From positions 1 to 47,828 of the forward strand of contig JAHEHF010000016.1 of the NCBI GenBank assembly GCA_024644745.1: a stretch of DNA of 47,828 nucleotides, read 5' to 3'. The number at the start of each line of letters is the position of its first letter. Positions within the stretch are counted from its first letter, which is position 1. The notes beneath the pieces are model-generated. The model was given only the letters and a program-made list of their open reading frames with translations, did not search any database and had not been told where the DNA came from. This document shows positions 1 to 8,855 of this stretch, piece after piece. The position numbers and the translations under genes were made by a program. This DNA is from Flavobacteriaceae bacterium. Lineage in GTDB: Bacteria > Bacteroidota > Bacteroidia > Flavobacteriales > Flavobacteriaceae.

Positions 1-421
1 AGGTCAGTAAGGAAACCAGGTTAGATTCGAAGGCTGTCTCATTGTACACCAAAGGTTGAAATTCCTGATAGGTAAAGGAGATGTCATTGTCATTAAAATT
101 GAGAATGGAAGTGGAATAGGTTGAATTATATACAGGCCTGGAGACCTGTAATTGCAGACTGCCCTTGAAATTCGTTGCTGATAAGGCTTCCAATATATTG
201 ATCGTGATGGAGCAATCAATTTTCTCATGGGTTTTATAGGCCGAGTTGGTCCATTTTGTATTGTTCATAAACTCAAAAATATCATTCTGCATGGTTTCGA
301 ACAATTTTTTGTTGGAAACCCCGATTTCAGCATGATTGATGAATACAACACAATTCAATTCCTGGGAAGTCGCCCTCCATCCTGTCAAAATGAGTAAAAT
401 GAACAAAAATTTACGCTTCAA
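1..421 (-). CDS. DUF4835 family secreted protein (partial, N-terminal part)
   Basis: The reading frame runs off the left edge, so only about 140 N-terminal residues are visible. I start it at a TTG at 421, because this gives a clean signal peptide (MKRKFLFILLILTGWRATSQ, then ELNC) and no ATG is available in frame. The start lies inside the last codons of coaBC, an 11-nt overlap that argues for translational coupling. The mature part contains ELNCVVFINHAEIG and a region rich in Asn and Tyr, matching the DUF4835 proteins that follow coaBC in flavobacteria. The biochemical role is not established; a cell-envelope or secretion role is sometimes suggested from context. recN would be expected next, beyond the edge. 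Confidence 0.7.
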   Translation of the reverse strand, partial: MKRKFLFILLILTGWRATSQELNCVVFINHAEIGVSNKKLFETMQNDIFEFMNNTKWTNSAYKTHEKIDCSITINILEALSATNFKGSLQLQVSRPVYNSTYSTSILNFNDNDISFTYQEFQPLVYNETAFESNLVSLLT

Positions 422-1622
422 AACTTTTCATTATTTCATTAAAAATATCGGCAGCCACTTCCGGTTTAGACTTGAGGTCACCTATCTTGACAACATTGTT
501 CTTATCGATCATGGTGATTTTATTGTTGTCAGACCTGAAACCCGCCCCCTTATCATTCAATGAATTCAAAACGATCAGGTCAAGATTCTTTCTTTTCATC
601 TTTTCTTTGGCATTGTCGATCTCATTTTCCGTCTCTAATGCAAACCCGACCAGAAACTGGTCTTTTTTGATGGCTCCAACCGAAGCAAGAATATCTTTCG
701 TAGGCTCCAACTCGATATGCATCTGCGCTACTTCCTTTTTAATTTTCTGAGAAGATACGATTTTTGGCTTAAAATCAGATACCGCGGCACAAAATATAGC
801 AATATGGGCAGCTTCTATATGCTGATGGGTTGCAGCGTACATCTCATCAGCACTCATCACGTCTACCCTCTTGACCCCTGAATGATTTACACTTTGATGA
901 CTCGGTCCTGAGATCAAAATGACACGGGCCCCGAGACTTGCCGCCTCCCTGGCCAGGGCAAAGCCCATTTTCCCGGAAGAGTGATTTCCTATAAATCGCA
1001 CAGGGTCGATAGCCTCGTAGGTTGGCCCTGCCGTAAGCAATACGGTTTTATTTCGCAAAGGAAGCTGATCAGCGAGATGATTTTCTATAAAGTTCAGTAT
1101 GGCTTCAGGTTCGGCCATGCGACCTTCACCTTCAAGTCCGCTGGCAAGCTCTCCGAATGCAGGAGGAATGAAAACATCACCTCTGTCAGTCAATGCTTTA
1201 ATATTCTTTGCTGTGGTCTGGTGCTGGTACATATCCAGATCCATGGCCGGTGCAAAATAAACAGTTGATTTCGCAGAAAGATAGGTGGCGAGCAAGAGAT
1301 TGTCACAAATCCCCTCTGACATTTTCGCCATGGTGTTGGCTGTGACCGGAGCGATAACCATCAGATCCGCCCAAAGAGCCAGATCAACATGGTTGTTCCA
1401 AAGTTCATTTTCTTCACTCTTACTGTAAAATTCAGAATGAACCGGGTTCTTTGACAAGGTGGAAAGAGTAAGCGGAGTAACAAAATCTTTTGCAGCAGGT
1501 GTCATGACCACTTTAACCTCCGCGCCCGCCTTGATGAAATTCCTGACCAAATAGGACGTTTTATAAGCAGCTATTCCCGCAGTGACTCCGAGAAGAATTT
1601 TTTTACCGCCTAAAACAGACAT
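411..1622 (-). CDS. coaBC: Bifunctional phosphopantothenoylcysteine decarboxylase / phosphopantothenate-cysteine ligase
   Basis: This cytoplasmic enzyme performs two consecutive steps of coenzyme A synthesis: ligation of cysteine to 4'-phosphopantothenate, then FMN-dependent decarboxylation. The N-terminal flavoprotein (CoaC) half shows the start GKKILLGVTAGIAAYK, a histidine in NHVDLALWADL, APVTANTMAK and the substrate-clamp motif PAMDLDMY. The C-terminal CoaB half shows LLTAGPTYEAIDPVRFIGN and AAVSDFKP. I use the ATG at 1622 (403 aa) rather than an upstream TTG at 1631, which would add only MIN. Length is normal for the family. It lies 5 nt after rpoZ in a bamD-rpoZ-coaBC-DUF4835 operon. 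Confidence 0.96.
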   Translation of the reverse strand: MSVLGGKKILLGVTAGIAAYKTSYLVRNFIKAGAEVKVVMTPAAKDFVTPLTLSTLSKNPVHSEFYSKSEENELWNNHVDLALWADLMVIAPVTANTMAKMSEGICDNLLLATYLSAKSTVYFAPAMDLDMYQHQTTAKNIKALTDRGDVFIPPAFGELASGLEGEGRMAEPEAILNFIENHLADQLPLRNKTVLLTAGPTYEAIDPVRFIGNHSSGKMGFALAREAASLGARVILISGPSHQSVNHSGVKRVDVMSADEMYAATHQHIEAAHIAIFCAAVSDFKPKIVSSQKIKKEVAQMHIELEPTKDILASVGAIKKDQFLVGFALETENEIDNAKEKMKRKNLDLIVLNSLNDKGAGFRSDNNKITMIDKNNVVKIGDLKSKPEVAADIFNEIMKSFEA

Positions 1623-1627
1623 ATTGA

Positions 1628-1963
1628 TCAAATATTATCGTTACTTGTATCCGGAGTTCTGTAATAAATTTCGTCATCCAACCACTCTTTTACAGCAATC
1701 GATGTTGGTTTTGGAAGTCGTTCATAAAATCGGGATACCTCAATCTGTTCCTTATTCTCAAATACCTCCTCCAGGCTGTCGTTAAAGGTTGCAAATTCCT
1801 CCAGTTTGTCTATCAATTCACTTTTCAGATCCTCATTGACCTGAGCCGCCCTTCTTGACATGATTGCAATCGCCTTGTAAATGTTTTGTGTAGGCTCTTC
1901 AACTTTAACTTTGTCAAAAGTTATTGTGCTTTCAGGAGCACTTGTGTTCTTGTAATCTTTCAT
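1628..1963 (-). CDS. rpoZ: DNA-directed RNA polymerase omega subunit (RpoZ/Rpb6 type)
   Basis: This small protein of 111 aa helps fold and stabilise the beta' subunit of RNA polymerase. The core QNIYKAIAIMSRRAAQVNEDLKSEL is the conserved omega/Rpb6 signature, in which the region AIAIMSRRAAQ packs on beta'. The C-terminal half is acidic (DSLEEVFENKEQ) and extended compared with proteobacterial omega, as is usual in Bacteroidota. It begins at an ATG 3 nt after the bamD stop codon and is followed closely by coaBC, an arrangement that is conserved in flavobacteria and supports the assignment. Confidence 0.9.
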   Translation of the reverse strand: MKDYKNTSAPESTITFDKVKVEEPTQNIYKAIAIMSRRAAQVNEDLKSELIDKLEEFATFNDSLEEVFENKEQIEVSRFYERLPKPTSIAVKEWLDDEIYYRTPDTSNDNI

Positions 1964-1966
1964 CCG

Positions 1967-2797
1967 TTAATTATTTTCTGATATTGTAGCCAATAGCTCT
2001 TTTGTTTTTGTTAATTCCTCCTGAAGTCTGGCTTCCATCTGGCTTAATTCTTTTAGTTTATCCGATTCAGGAAAGGTTTTTTCAAACTTTTTAAAGGATA
2101 AAATAGCGTTGTCCAGCCTGTCAACTTTCTTACTGAGTATACTTTTCATACCCAATTGATAAGCCGACTTAAAACTGTAATACAAAGCGTCTTCCTTATA
2201 TATGGATCCCAAATGATCCTCATTGAAATTTTCAAAGGCCTGAATGGCAGCATTGTAATTCTCTGTGTGGTAATACTGTCTGGCCACTTCAAAATCCTTA
2301 AATTCCAGTTTCCTTATCAATTCATTATAATCTTTATTCGCCTCTTCTATCAACTCAGAGTTGGGATAGGCGTCTATAAAGTTCTGATAAGCCGACAAGG
2401 CCTTGTAAGTATCCTCCTGATCCCTGCTGTATACCGGAGCCGACAAGTAATAACTTTTCGCACTCAAATAAGCCGCTTCCTGAACCTTGGTACTTTGAGG
2501 ATAATTGGTAATAAATCTGGTAAAGTAATAGGAAGCCATGCTATAATTTTCCGTCTGGTAATAACTGTCGGAAATCATGAATTGTATCCTTTCCATTTGT
2601 GGCTTATTGGCATAAGGCCCCATGATCTTTTCAAACAAAGTAATCGCCTTCTTATACTCCTTCTTTTCATACATCTCCACCGCCAATTTATACCTGTCAG
2701 CATTCAAACCTTTATTCAATACGGTCTGATATTCACTGCACGAGGTCATCAAAACCACCGTTACAAGTACAAAAGCTAAATTCTTAAATTTTTGCAT
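1967..2797 (-). CDS. bamD: Outer membrane assembly lipoprotein BamD
   Basis: BamD is an essential lipoprotein of the BAM complex that folds beta-barrel proteins into the outer membrane. The N-terminus is a lipoprotein signal ending in the lipobox VLMTSC, with the lipidated Cys at about residue 20. The rest of the 276 aa is a series of TPR helices, with recognisable pieces such as YEKKEYKKAITLFEKIM, YFTRFITNYPQSTKVQEAAY and NAILSFKKFEKTFPES. The size fits the family. It is first in the rpoZ-coaBC operon. It matters locally because the large SusC receptor encoded further along would be a BAM substrate. Confidence 0.92.
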   Translation of the reverse strand: MQKFKNLAFVLVTVVLMTSCSEYQTVLNKGLNADRYKLAVEMYEKKEYKKAITLFEKIMGPYANKPQMERIQFMISDSYYQTENYSMASYYFTRFITNYPQSTKVQEAAYLSAKSYYLSAPVYSRDQEDTYKALSAYQNFIDAYPNSELIEEANKDYNELIRKLEFKDFEVARQYYHTENYNAAIQAFENFNEDHLGSIYKEDALYYSFKSAYQLGMKSILSKKVDRLDNAILSFKKFEKTFPESDKLKELSQMEARLQEELTKTKELLATISENN

Positions 2798-2872
2798 CTG
2801 GCAAAATTACTCTTTTAAAATGGAAATATGAAAAAAAATTTTCACGGCACACTCAAGTACAAAACATGCAAT

Positions 2873-2894
2873 AAAAGCTTGTTTTGCAGCTTTT
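2873..2894 (-). terminator. Possible terminator downstream of ferritin
   Basis: A 7-bp inverted repeat (AAAAGCT / AGCTTTT) with an 8-nt loop lies about 33 nt past the ferritin stop. On the minus strand it is followed by a short T-rich run (TTTTATT). The stem is AT-rich and weak, so this is a modest call. Confidence 0.4.
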
Positions 2895-2926
2895 TAACAA
2901 ATAATAATGTTTGATTTATTAAAGAT

Positions 2927-3433
2927 TTATTCAGCCGGAGGATTGCCTACCAGCAATTTCACGTCATTATCAAAAAGGTATAAACCTCCTTTGTCGTCAC
3001 CTATCAGATTGATTTTATCCAAAATATTTCGGGCAAGCGCCTCCTCCTCAATTTGTTCGGCCACATACCACTGTAAAAAGTTATGGGTTGCATAATCTCT
3101 TTGCTCAAGCGTGATCCCCACAAGCTCATTGATCTTTTGAGACACCATGACTTCATGATCAAAAAGGGTCTGAAACATCTCTTTGAACGAACCAAATTCC
3201 ACAGGTGGTTTCTCCAGTGCGGAAACCTGTGCGTGCCCACCTCTCTCATTTACAAATTTTACCAATTTGAGCATGTGCATTCTTTCTTCGTCAGAATGTG
3301 CATACATAAAGGAGGCTACCCCCTCAAATCCCTGTAGTTCAGCCCATGAGGCCATTGACAGGTAAACCTGAGACGATTCAGCTTCAATTCTAATCTGTTC
3401 ATTTAACGCTTTTTCTATTATATCGGATACCAT
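2927..3433 (-). CDS. ftnA: Bacterial non-haem ferritin
   Basis: Ferritin forms a 24-subunit cytoplasmic shell that oxidises Fe(II) and stores it as ferric mineral. The 168-aa protein carries the dinuclear ferroxidase ligands at the numbering I recall for E. coli FtnA: E17, E50 and H53 (in DEERMHM), E94 (in DHEVM), with Q127 and E130 in the segment VAEQIEEE and additional acidic residues (E49, E126, E129) for the third iron site. The four-helix bundle length is normal. It starts 3 nt after dapA ends, so it is probably co-transcribed with dapA. No haem-binding methionine of the bacterioferritin type is apparent. Confidence 0.95.
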   Translation of the reverse strand: MVSDIIEKALNEQIRIEAESSQVYLSMASWAELQGFEGVASFMYAHSDEERMHMLKLVKFVNERGGHAQVSALEKPPVEFGSFKEMFQTLFDHEVMVSQKINELVGITLEQRDYATHNFLQWYVAEQIEEEALARNILDKINLIGDDKGGLYLFDNDVKLLVGNPPAE

Positions 3434-3436
3434 TTT

Positions 3437-4318
3437 TTATTGTTTAAATTCACCTACAAAGGTATTAATTTTTTGTTGCAATTCATCCGAAACTCTCACA
3501 AGAGGTAATCTTACTTCAGGGCCTGAAATTTTTAACTTGTGCAACATGGCTTTTACCCCTGAAGGATTGCCTTCCTTGAAGATCAGGTCTATACTTTCCA
3601 TCAAGGGGTAGAATCGTTCAAAAGCCTCTCGCGGCCTCCCCTCCAGTCCCAGACGTATCAGATCACTGAATTCCGCCGGCAGGGCCTGTCCAATCACAGA
3701 AACCACACCTGCACCTCCGGCAAGTACCAGCGGCAAGGCAAGCTTGTCTTCCCCAGAGATCACTAAAAATCCTTCAGGCTTGTTTTTGATCAATGCGAGG
3801 ACCTGCTCAAAATCTCCAGAGGCTTCCTTGATTCCAATAATGTTTTCAAAATCATGAGCCAGTCTTAAGACTGTTTCAGGCAACATATTGCTCCCTGTTC
3901 TCGGAGGCACGTTATACAGAATTACCGGCAAGGGACTGGCCCTTGAAATCTGCTTGAAATGCTGGTAAATTCCTTCCTGAGAAGGTTTGTTATAATATGG
4001 AGAAACCGACAAGACAGCAGTGTATCCTTCAAAATTTCCTGTTTGCAATTCATTTGTAATCACCTGGGTATTGTTTCCTCCAACCCCAACGACAAGTGGT
4101 AACCTTCCCCTGTTGACCTCAATCACCTTGGCCCTGACCTGCTCCTGCTCATCTTTTGAAAGCGTGGCGGTCTCTCCTGTGGTGCCCAATACCACCAGAT
4201 AATCAATTCCGTTGTCAATCTGATAATTCACCAGACGCTCCAGCGCCTCGAAATCTACCGCTTTATCTGTTGTAAAAGGGGTTATCAGTGCCACCCCTGT
4301 CCCTTTGAATTGTTCCAT
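3437..4318 (-). CDS. dapA: 4-hydroxy-tetrahydrodipicolinate synthase
   Basis: DapA condenses pyruvate with L-aspartate semialdehyde in the first committed step of the diaminopimelate/lysine pathway, in the cytoplasm. The 293-aa TIM barrel shows the pyruvate-binding GTTGE motif (residues 45-49), the tyrosine motif [10 protein letters not shown] and the Schiff-base lysine in GIKEASGD. Length and the TGVALITPF start are typical. Other pyruvate-dependent aldolases such as NanA share the fold, but the motif set and the position in a housekeeping block favour DapA. It lies between the DUF6913-like gene and ferritin, all on the minus strand. Confidence 0.94.
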   Translation of the reverse strand: MEQFKGTGVALITPFTTDKAVDFEALERLVNYQIDNGIDYLVVLGTTGETATLSKDEQEQVRAKVIEVNRGRLPLVVGVGGNNTQVITNELQTGNFEGYTAVLSVSPYYNKPSQEGIYQHFKQISRASPLPVILYNVPPRTGSNMLPETVLRLAHDFENIIGIKEASGDFEQVLALIKNKPEGFLVISGEDKLALPLVLAGGAGVVSVIGQALPAEFSDLIRLGLEGRPREAFERFYPLMESIDLIFKEGNPSGVKAMLHKLKISGPEVRLPLVRVSDELQQKINTFVGEFKQ

Positions 4319-4342
4319 TAGACTTTTGAATGTTTTCTTTTG

Positions 4343-4870
4343 TTAATTGATCAGTTTCAGTAATTGCAAATATTTAACGAGTTCTGTATTAAAAGTATCT
4401 ATTTTATTGCCAGCAGTTTTAATTGCGATATCATTGAAAAAATTATTTTCATGCTCAAATCCTGCTTTTAACCTTGCATGAGAACGAAGCATGATAACCT
4501 GGGCATATACCAGATCAGGTTCACAGTAATTGATCATCAGATCAAATTTTTTATTGACAAACCTGTCCAGTGAAAGCGACTTGATCTTACCGAATAATCC
4601 AAAACATCCTTCGTCACATATTTTATGATTCTCAGGTTTCACTCCTTCCTTGTCGCGATCAAATAAAAATACGACAATTTCATCCTGTTCAATCCCCAGT
4701 CCATTGCTGAGGCTATTTGTGAAATCATAGGTTTGAAACAAAGTCAGTTCTGCAAGCACACCAACCTTGGCTATGCTGCTTAGCTCATTTATTTTTGCCG
4801 CCTGAGCTCGATTCTGCTTATTTTTTATAAATTTACAGGCAGTTTTTTTCTTTAAATTTAATATTCCCAT
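4343..4870 (-). CDS. DUF6913-like conserved flavobacterial protein
   Basis: This is a 175-aa soluble protein with no signal peptide and a basic N-terminus (KKKTACKFIKNKQNRAQAAK). Recognisable pieces are VGVLAELTLFQTYDF, VVFLFDRDKEG and the two-cysteine loop ICDEGCFGLFGK, followed by KFDLMINYCEPD. I associate these with the DUF6913 family of Flavobacteriia, whose function is not known. It lies 24 nt upstream of dapA in the same direction. Its start codon is only 11 bp from the divergent nucleotidase start, so its promoter must lie within the neighbouring coding sequence. Confidence 0.65.
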   Translation of the reverse strand: MGILNLKKKTACKFIKNKQNRAQAAKINELSSIAKVGVLAELTLFQTYDFTNSLSNGLGIEQDEIVVFLFDRDKEGVKPENHKICDEGCFGLFGKIKSLSLDRFVNKKFDLMINYCEPDLVYAQVIMLRSHARLKAGFEHENNFFNDIAIKTAGNKIDTFNTELVKYLQLLKLIN

Positions 4871-4881
4871 TCACAAGAATT

Positions 4882-5667
4882 ATGCGCACAAAACTATATA
4901 AAATTATAGTATTAATAATCATTTCGACAGTATTAAACAAAATCGCCATTTCCTGTAAAGAAAAAAACAATACGATAAAAATGATCCGGGGAAGTCAACT
5001 TGAAATAACCCAAGACATAGAATTAGATAAGAACATTCTCAGAGATATAGAACCCTACCATAAAGAACTTGAAAATAAGATAAACGAGGTACTCTGTTTC
5101 AACTTGAATACAATGTCAAGAGAAGAATCGGAGCTGGAAAGTTCCCTGGGGAATTTTTACGCAGATGTTTGCTATGAAAAGGCAGATCAAATCTTTTTTC
5201 CAGAGACAAAGGAACATATTGACTTTGCACTTTTCAATTACGGAGGAATAAGGACGGCCATCCCGCAGGGAGAGGTTAGGGTTGAGCATGTTTTTAAACT
5301 CATGCCTTTTGAGAACAAACTTGTGGTTGCTAGGCTTTCCGGCGAAAAGGTCCGGGAACTTTTTCAGTTTCTTGAAAAGAGCAAACAGGCCCATCCGGTT
5401 TCCGGCCTGAATTTAACCATGACCGATGATCATTTATCACGCATACAGATTCGGGGAAAAACATTTGATGAATCAAAGGAATACCTGGTGCTGACCCATG
5501 ATTATTTACAGCACGGAGGAGACAATATGAGTTTTTTCAAAGACCCCATTGCCCTTTATCCCCTCTCATATAAAGTAAGAGATGCCCTGATCGACCATTT
5601 AAGAAGTATTGACACTTTGCGGGCATCGCTGGATGGTCGATTCATACAAATCAGCGAATCACAATGA
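4882..5667 (+). CDS. 5'-nucleotidase C-terminal domain protein (separate chain)
   Basis: The 261-aa product corresponds to the C-terminal substrate-binding domain of UshA-type 5'-nucleotidases. It begins with an export signal (about residues 1-25, ending AISCKEKN, which could act as a lipobox). Diagnostic pieces are LESSLGNFYADVCYEKAD, FALFNYGGIRTAIPQGEV, VFKLMPFENKLV and LVLTHDYLQHGGDNMSFF, which in full-length enzymes bind the nucleotide base and line the hinge. No metallophosphatase motif is present; that half is encoded by the next gene, whose ATG overlaps this stop (ATGA). The two products probably assemble in the periplasm. Confidence 0.88.
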   Translation: MRTKLYKIIVLIIISTVLNKIAISCKEKNNTIKMIRGSQLEITQDIELDKNILRDIEPYHKELENKINEVLCFNLNTMSREESELESSLGNFYADVCYEKADQIFFPETKEHIDFALFNYGGIRTAIPQGEVRVEHVFKLMPFENKLVVARLSGEKVRELFQFLEKSKQAHPVSGLNLTMTDDHLSRIQIRGKTFDESKEYLVLTHDYLQHGGDNMSFFKDPIALYPLSYKVRDALIDHLRSIDTLRASLDGRFIQISESQ

Positions 5668-6578
5668 AAAGAAGACATTTTTTAAAGGAAACGATTGCCT
5701 CGGGAGCTTTCATAGGGCTGGGAGGACTGTCCGTGTCATCATGCATGGGTCCCACTGAAAAAAAAATTACCATTCTGCATACCAATGACGTGCACAGCCA
5801 TATAGAACCTTTCGGTGCCGCCCACAGTAAATTTCCAAATTTGGGAGGGGTGGCGCGCAGGGCAACGCTGATTGAACAGATTCGTTCTGAGAACCCCAAT
5901 ACATTGGTTTTTGATGCAGGAGACATCTTTCAGGGTACTCCCTACTTCAATTATTTCGGGGGTGAATTGGAATTCAAAATGATGAGCAAATTGGGCTATA
6001 ACGCTGCCACCATTGGCAACCATGACTTCGACAATGGGATTGATGGTCTGGAAAAACAGCTGCCCCATGCAGATTTTGAATTTCTGACGGCCAATTATGA
6101 CTTTAAAAACACCGTAATGAACGGCAAAACCAAGCCCTATAAAATCTATACGATCGATGGGATAAAAATTGGTGTATTTGGTCTGGGCATCAAACTGGAT
6201 GGACTTGTCGATCCAATTTTATTTAAAGAAACCTCCTATTTGGACCCCGTTGAAATCACTCAGGATATGGGCACATTGCTAAAGGTGGACAAAGGCTGTG
6301 ACCTGGTGATTTGCTTGTCTCACCTCGGCTATTATTACAAAAAGAATCCGGATCATATCAGCGATCTCAACCTGGCAAAACTAACGAAGAATGTCGACCT
6401 GATCATAGGTGGCCATACCCATACCTTCCTCAAAAAACCAAGCATTGTAAAAAATCTTGAACAGGAAAATATGCTGATCAATCAGGTAGGCTGCTGGGGG
6501 GTCAACATAGGACGTATCGATTTCATCTTTGATGATCTTAAACGCATAGGAGCCAAAGGCAAAAGCATCATCGTATAA
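5664..6578 (+). CDS. Metallophosphatase domain of a split UshA-like 5'-nucleotidase
   Basis: The 304-aa product is the catalytic half of a periplasmic 5'-nucleotidase or UDP-sugar hydrolase. It carries the dinuclear-metal motifs in order: HTNDVHSHIEP, DAGDIFQG, GNHDFDNG and GGHTHTF. The N-terminus KRRHFLKETIASGAFIGLGG has a twin-arginine pattern, followed by a possible lipobox (VSSC), suggesting export after folding. It overlaps the preceding C-terminal-domain gene by 4 nt, so the two chains should be made in fixed proportion. The domain order is reversed relative to fused UshA, where the metallophosphatase comes first. Specificity cannot be read from the sequence. Confidence 0.9.
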   Translation: MKRRHFLKETIASGAFIGLGGLSVSSCMGPTEKKITILHTNDVHSHIEPFGAAHSKFPNLGGVARRATLIEQIRSENPNTLVFDAGDIFQGTPYFNYFGGELEFKMMSKLGYNAATIGNHDFDNGIDGLEKQLPHADFEFLTANYDFKNTVMNGKTKPYKIYTIDGIKIGVFGLGIKLDGLVDPILFKETSYLDPVEITQDMGTLLKVDKGCDLVICLSHLGYYYKKNPDHISDLNLAKLTKNVDLIIGGHTHTFLKKPSIVKNLEQENMLINQVGCWGVNIGRIDFIFDDLKRIGAKGKSIIV

Positions 6579-6590
6579 GCATACAAGGCG

Positions 6591-8831
6591 TCAGTTGATG
6601 ATCACTTCATCGGCAAAGATCCAGGATGGTGTACCCGCTGCATGATGCCAGTAAGGCGGTTCCTTCATGCTCAAGGCTACAATTTTTATGTAACGTGCCT
6701 TTACTTTTTCGAACTTCAGATCAAAATAACTGATCTCATTAACCTTGCTCTTTTTGGTCAGGGGGCTGTCATTTTCGATTCTTCCCAGGGTTGTAAAAGT
6801 TTTGTTGTCATTTGAATAAGAATATTCGACCGCTGTCGGAAAGAATACAACATGATTGGTGACCTGCAAAAATGCGGTTGAAACAGATTCCACCTCCTGA
6901 TTTTCACCGAGATCGATGACAGCTTCCATATCATTACCTTCAAATCCGAGCCAATTGGAATAAAAACTGTTCCCTCCCAAAGACCCGTCAGTCAGAACCT
7001 GGGGATCTTCATTGGCATATTTTTTGGGTTTTGTATGCAATACCACTGCCTTGCCAATGGCCTTGTTCGGTTTGAGAGCCACTTTGAGAGCCATTCGGTA
7101 ATTTGTCACGTATTCATCCACTGTATAACCCATCTCATTCATCAAAACAATATTTCCCTGTCTGGTGGTACTGGAAAAATTATCCAGTTTATCAATAACA
7201 AAGGGATTGACCGACTTTTGTCCTGTTCCATTATTGATGGCCAGGGAATATTTTTCGGAGATACCTTTTCTACCGGCTTCCAGGATGGCGTAATCAACCC
7301 CGATTCTTGCCCTTTTAACCCTGCTGAGCAATTCAGCATCGTTACCGACAGCTGCTTCGGCCTGATTAAAAATATCGTCATAACCCTGAAGAAGGTCCTT
7401 ACTCAGAAAGGAGGCAAAGGCTTGAGACGGGTCCCCGTATAAAAATAAAAAAAAGTCCTCATCATTTTCGATTTCCTGATGAATCTGATCAACGTACATT
7501 TTCACAAAAGGTCCGGCTGCGCCGTAATAACCATCGGTAAATTCTGTAATAAGCTCTTCTATATCCCTGTCAGGCTCCCATAAAAGCTTGGCCGTCACAT
7601 AGGACCTCAGTTCAAAAAGTTCACTCGGATTGTTACTGTGTTGTTCAAAAACCCATTTTGCACTGTGGTCCCTGAAAAATTTTACGTTGGGCTGCAAGGT
7701 ATGTATATTTGGAAATGGAGCCAGAAAATTGGTGAATTGTGTGGTATAATCCCAGATCCTGATGCGATCAGAAATCTGGTTCCAGCCTTTCAGGTCTGCT
7801 GCAAATTCCTCACATTTTTCTTCAATAGGACCACTTCTGTCACATTCTATAGAACAGAGTGTGATCATTACGTTTTCAGCAGGTGGCGTTTTCGAAGGTT
7901 TGCGCGTATATTGGTAAGCCAGGGTAGAAATCACCTTGTCGGGGAATTCAGCTGCGATCTCATTCACGAAATGAATCATGGTCCCGGTTGGACCTCCCTC
8001 CTTCTCATCGATCCTTTTGCAATTTTCATCCTCACAGTATTGCTGGTTATCATTCTGGCTGACTGAAATTACTTTTGAATCGGGATATTGCTCAAAAAAA
8101 GAGGCTACTGAATCTTTGACGATCCTCATCACATCCGGATTTGTTAAACAAAGCTGGGTGGGTAGACGCTTTCCCCCCCTCAAGGCGAAATATTCCGGAT
8201 GTTCCTTATAATATTTTTCTTCTGGAACAAACCTGTGAAAAGTATGCACCCTGGCTGTAGGGACGTAATAAGGAAAAGATTCAGGGGTTACTTTATGCCT
8301 TGCTGCGAATCCAGGATTGTCATAGAACAATCGTGAATGAACGGTCCGCGTTTCAATCTCAGGAGTATAGGCATAATTCAGGTTTCCCGAAAGACTTATA
8401 ATTTCTGATGAAGGAATCTCTTCCGCTCCCGGCGCATACCATTTACAATTCAAATACTGCTCAAGAAATTCATAAACGGCGTAAAGAGTTCCCTGCTCAG
8501 TACCCCCCCTGATCACCAGGTTTTTTCCTTCAGCCTTGATCTCAATCTTATGACTTTGGTCGTTGAGGCTCTCAATGCGGATGACTGGCTTTTTTCCATC
8601 ATTGATATCCCCTTTCGAAACAGGTATCCGGACAGCAGATATGGTCTCGATATATTTTTGCAGTTCCGCGGCTGCCAGGCTGAGCGTTTCTGAGGCATTC
8701 TCATCTGTAACAATGACAAAATCACTGTGACCGTTTTTGACCAGGTTCAGGGAATCCTCCTGGCCGCAGGATGTTGATGCGAACAAAAAAGCAAGGGCTG
8801 CAACTTTTAAAAATGGTATTTTAGAATTCAT
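6591..8831 (-). CDS. DUF4838 glycoside hydrolase-like lipoprotein with C-terminal discoidin domain (possible endo-GlcNAcase)
   Basis: This 746-aa protein has a lipoprotein signal (lipobox STSC, Cys 22). An N-terminal GH20/GH67-like helper domain follows (about 35-150, SLAAAELQKYIETISAV, GTLYAVYEFLEQYL), then the DUF4838 barrel (about 170-500), with VSQNDNQQYCEDENC and ENVMITLCSIECDRS. A discoidin-like tail (about 600-746) ends YWHHAAGTPSWIFADEVI. As I recall, DUF4838 proteins founded CAZy GH163, endo-beta-N-acetylglucosaminidases acting on the N-glycan chitobiose core; that fits this locus but should be confirmed. It is last in the glycosidase operon, 25 nt after the PNGase gene. Its tail signature recurs in two neighbouring non-enzymatic proteins. 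Confidence 0.75.
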   Translation of the reverse strand: MNSKIPFLKVAALAFLFASTSCGQEDSLNLVKNGHSDFVIVTDENASETLSLAAAELQKYIETISAVRIPVSKGDINDGKKPVIRIESLNDQSHKIEIKAEGKNLVIRGGTEQGTLYAVYEFLEQYLNCKWYAPGAEEIPSSEIISLSGNLNYAYTPEIETRTVHSRLFYDNPGFAARHKVTPESFPYYVPTARVHTFHRFVPEEKYYKEHPEYFALRGGKRLPTQLCLTNPDVMRIVKDSVASFFEQYPDSKVISVSQNDNQQYCEDENCKRIDEKEGGPTGTMIHFVNEIAAEFPDKVISTLAYQYTRKPSKTPPAENVMITLCSIECDRSGPIEEKCEEFAADLKGWNQISDRIRIWDYTTQFTNFLAPFPNIHTLQPNVKFFRDHSAKWVFEQHSNNPSELFELRSYVTAKLLWEPDRDIEELITEFTDGYYGAAGPFVKMYVDQIHQEIENDEDFFLFLYGDPSQAFASFLSKDLLQGYDDIFNQAEAAVGNDAELLSRVKRARIGVDYAILEAGRKGISEKYSLAINNGTGQKSVNPFVIDKLDNFSSTTRQGNIVLMNEMGYTVDEYVTNYRMALKVALKPNKAIGKAVVLHTKPKKYANEDPQVLTDGSLGGNSFYSNWLGFEGNDMEAVIDLGENQEVESVSTAFLQVTNHVVFFPTAVEYSYSNDNKTFTTLGRIENDSPLTKKSKVNEISYFDLKFEKVKARYIKIVALSMKEPPYWHHAAGTPSWIFADEVIIN

Positions 8832-8855
8832 GATATGAGGGGTATTTAGGTGATA

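Noticed and set aside
2156-2779. 207-aa open frame on the plus strand
   Set aside because: It lies antisense within bamD and has no family-like motifs; bamD is clearly real.
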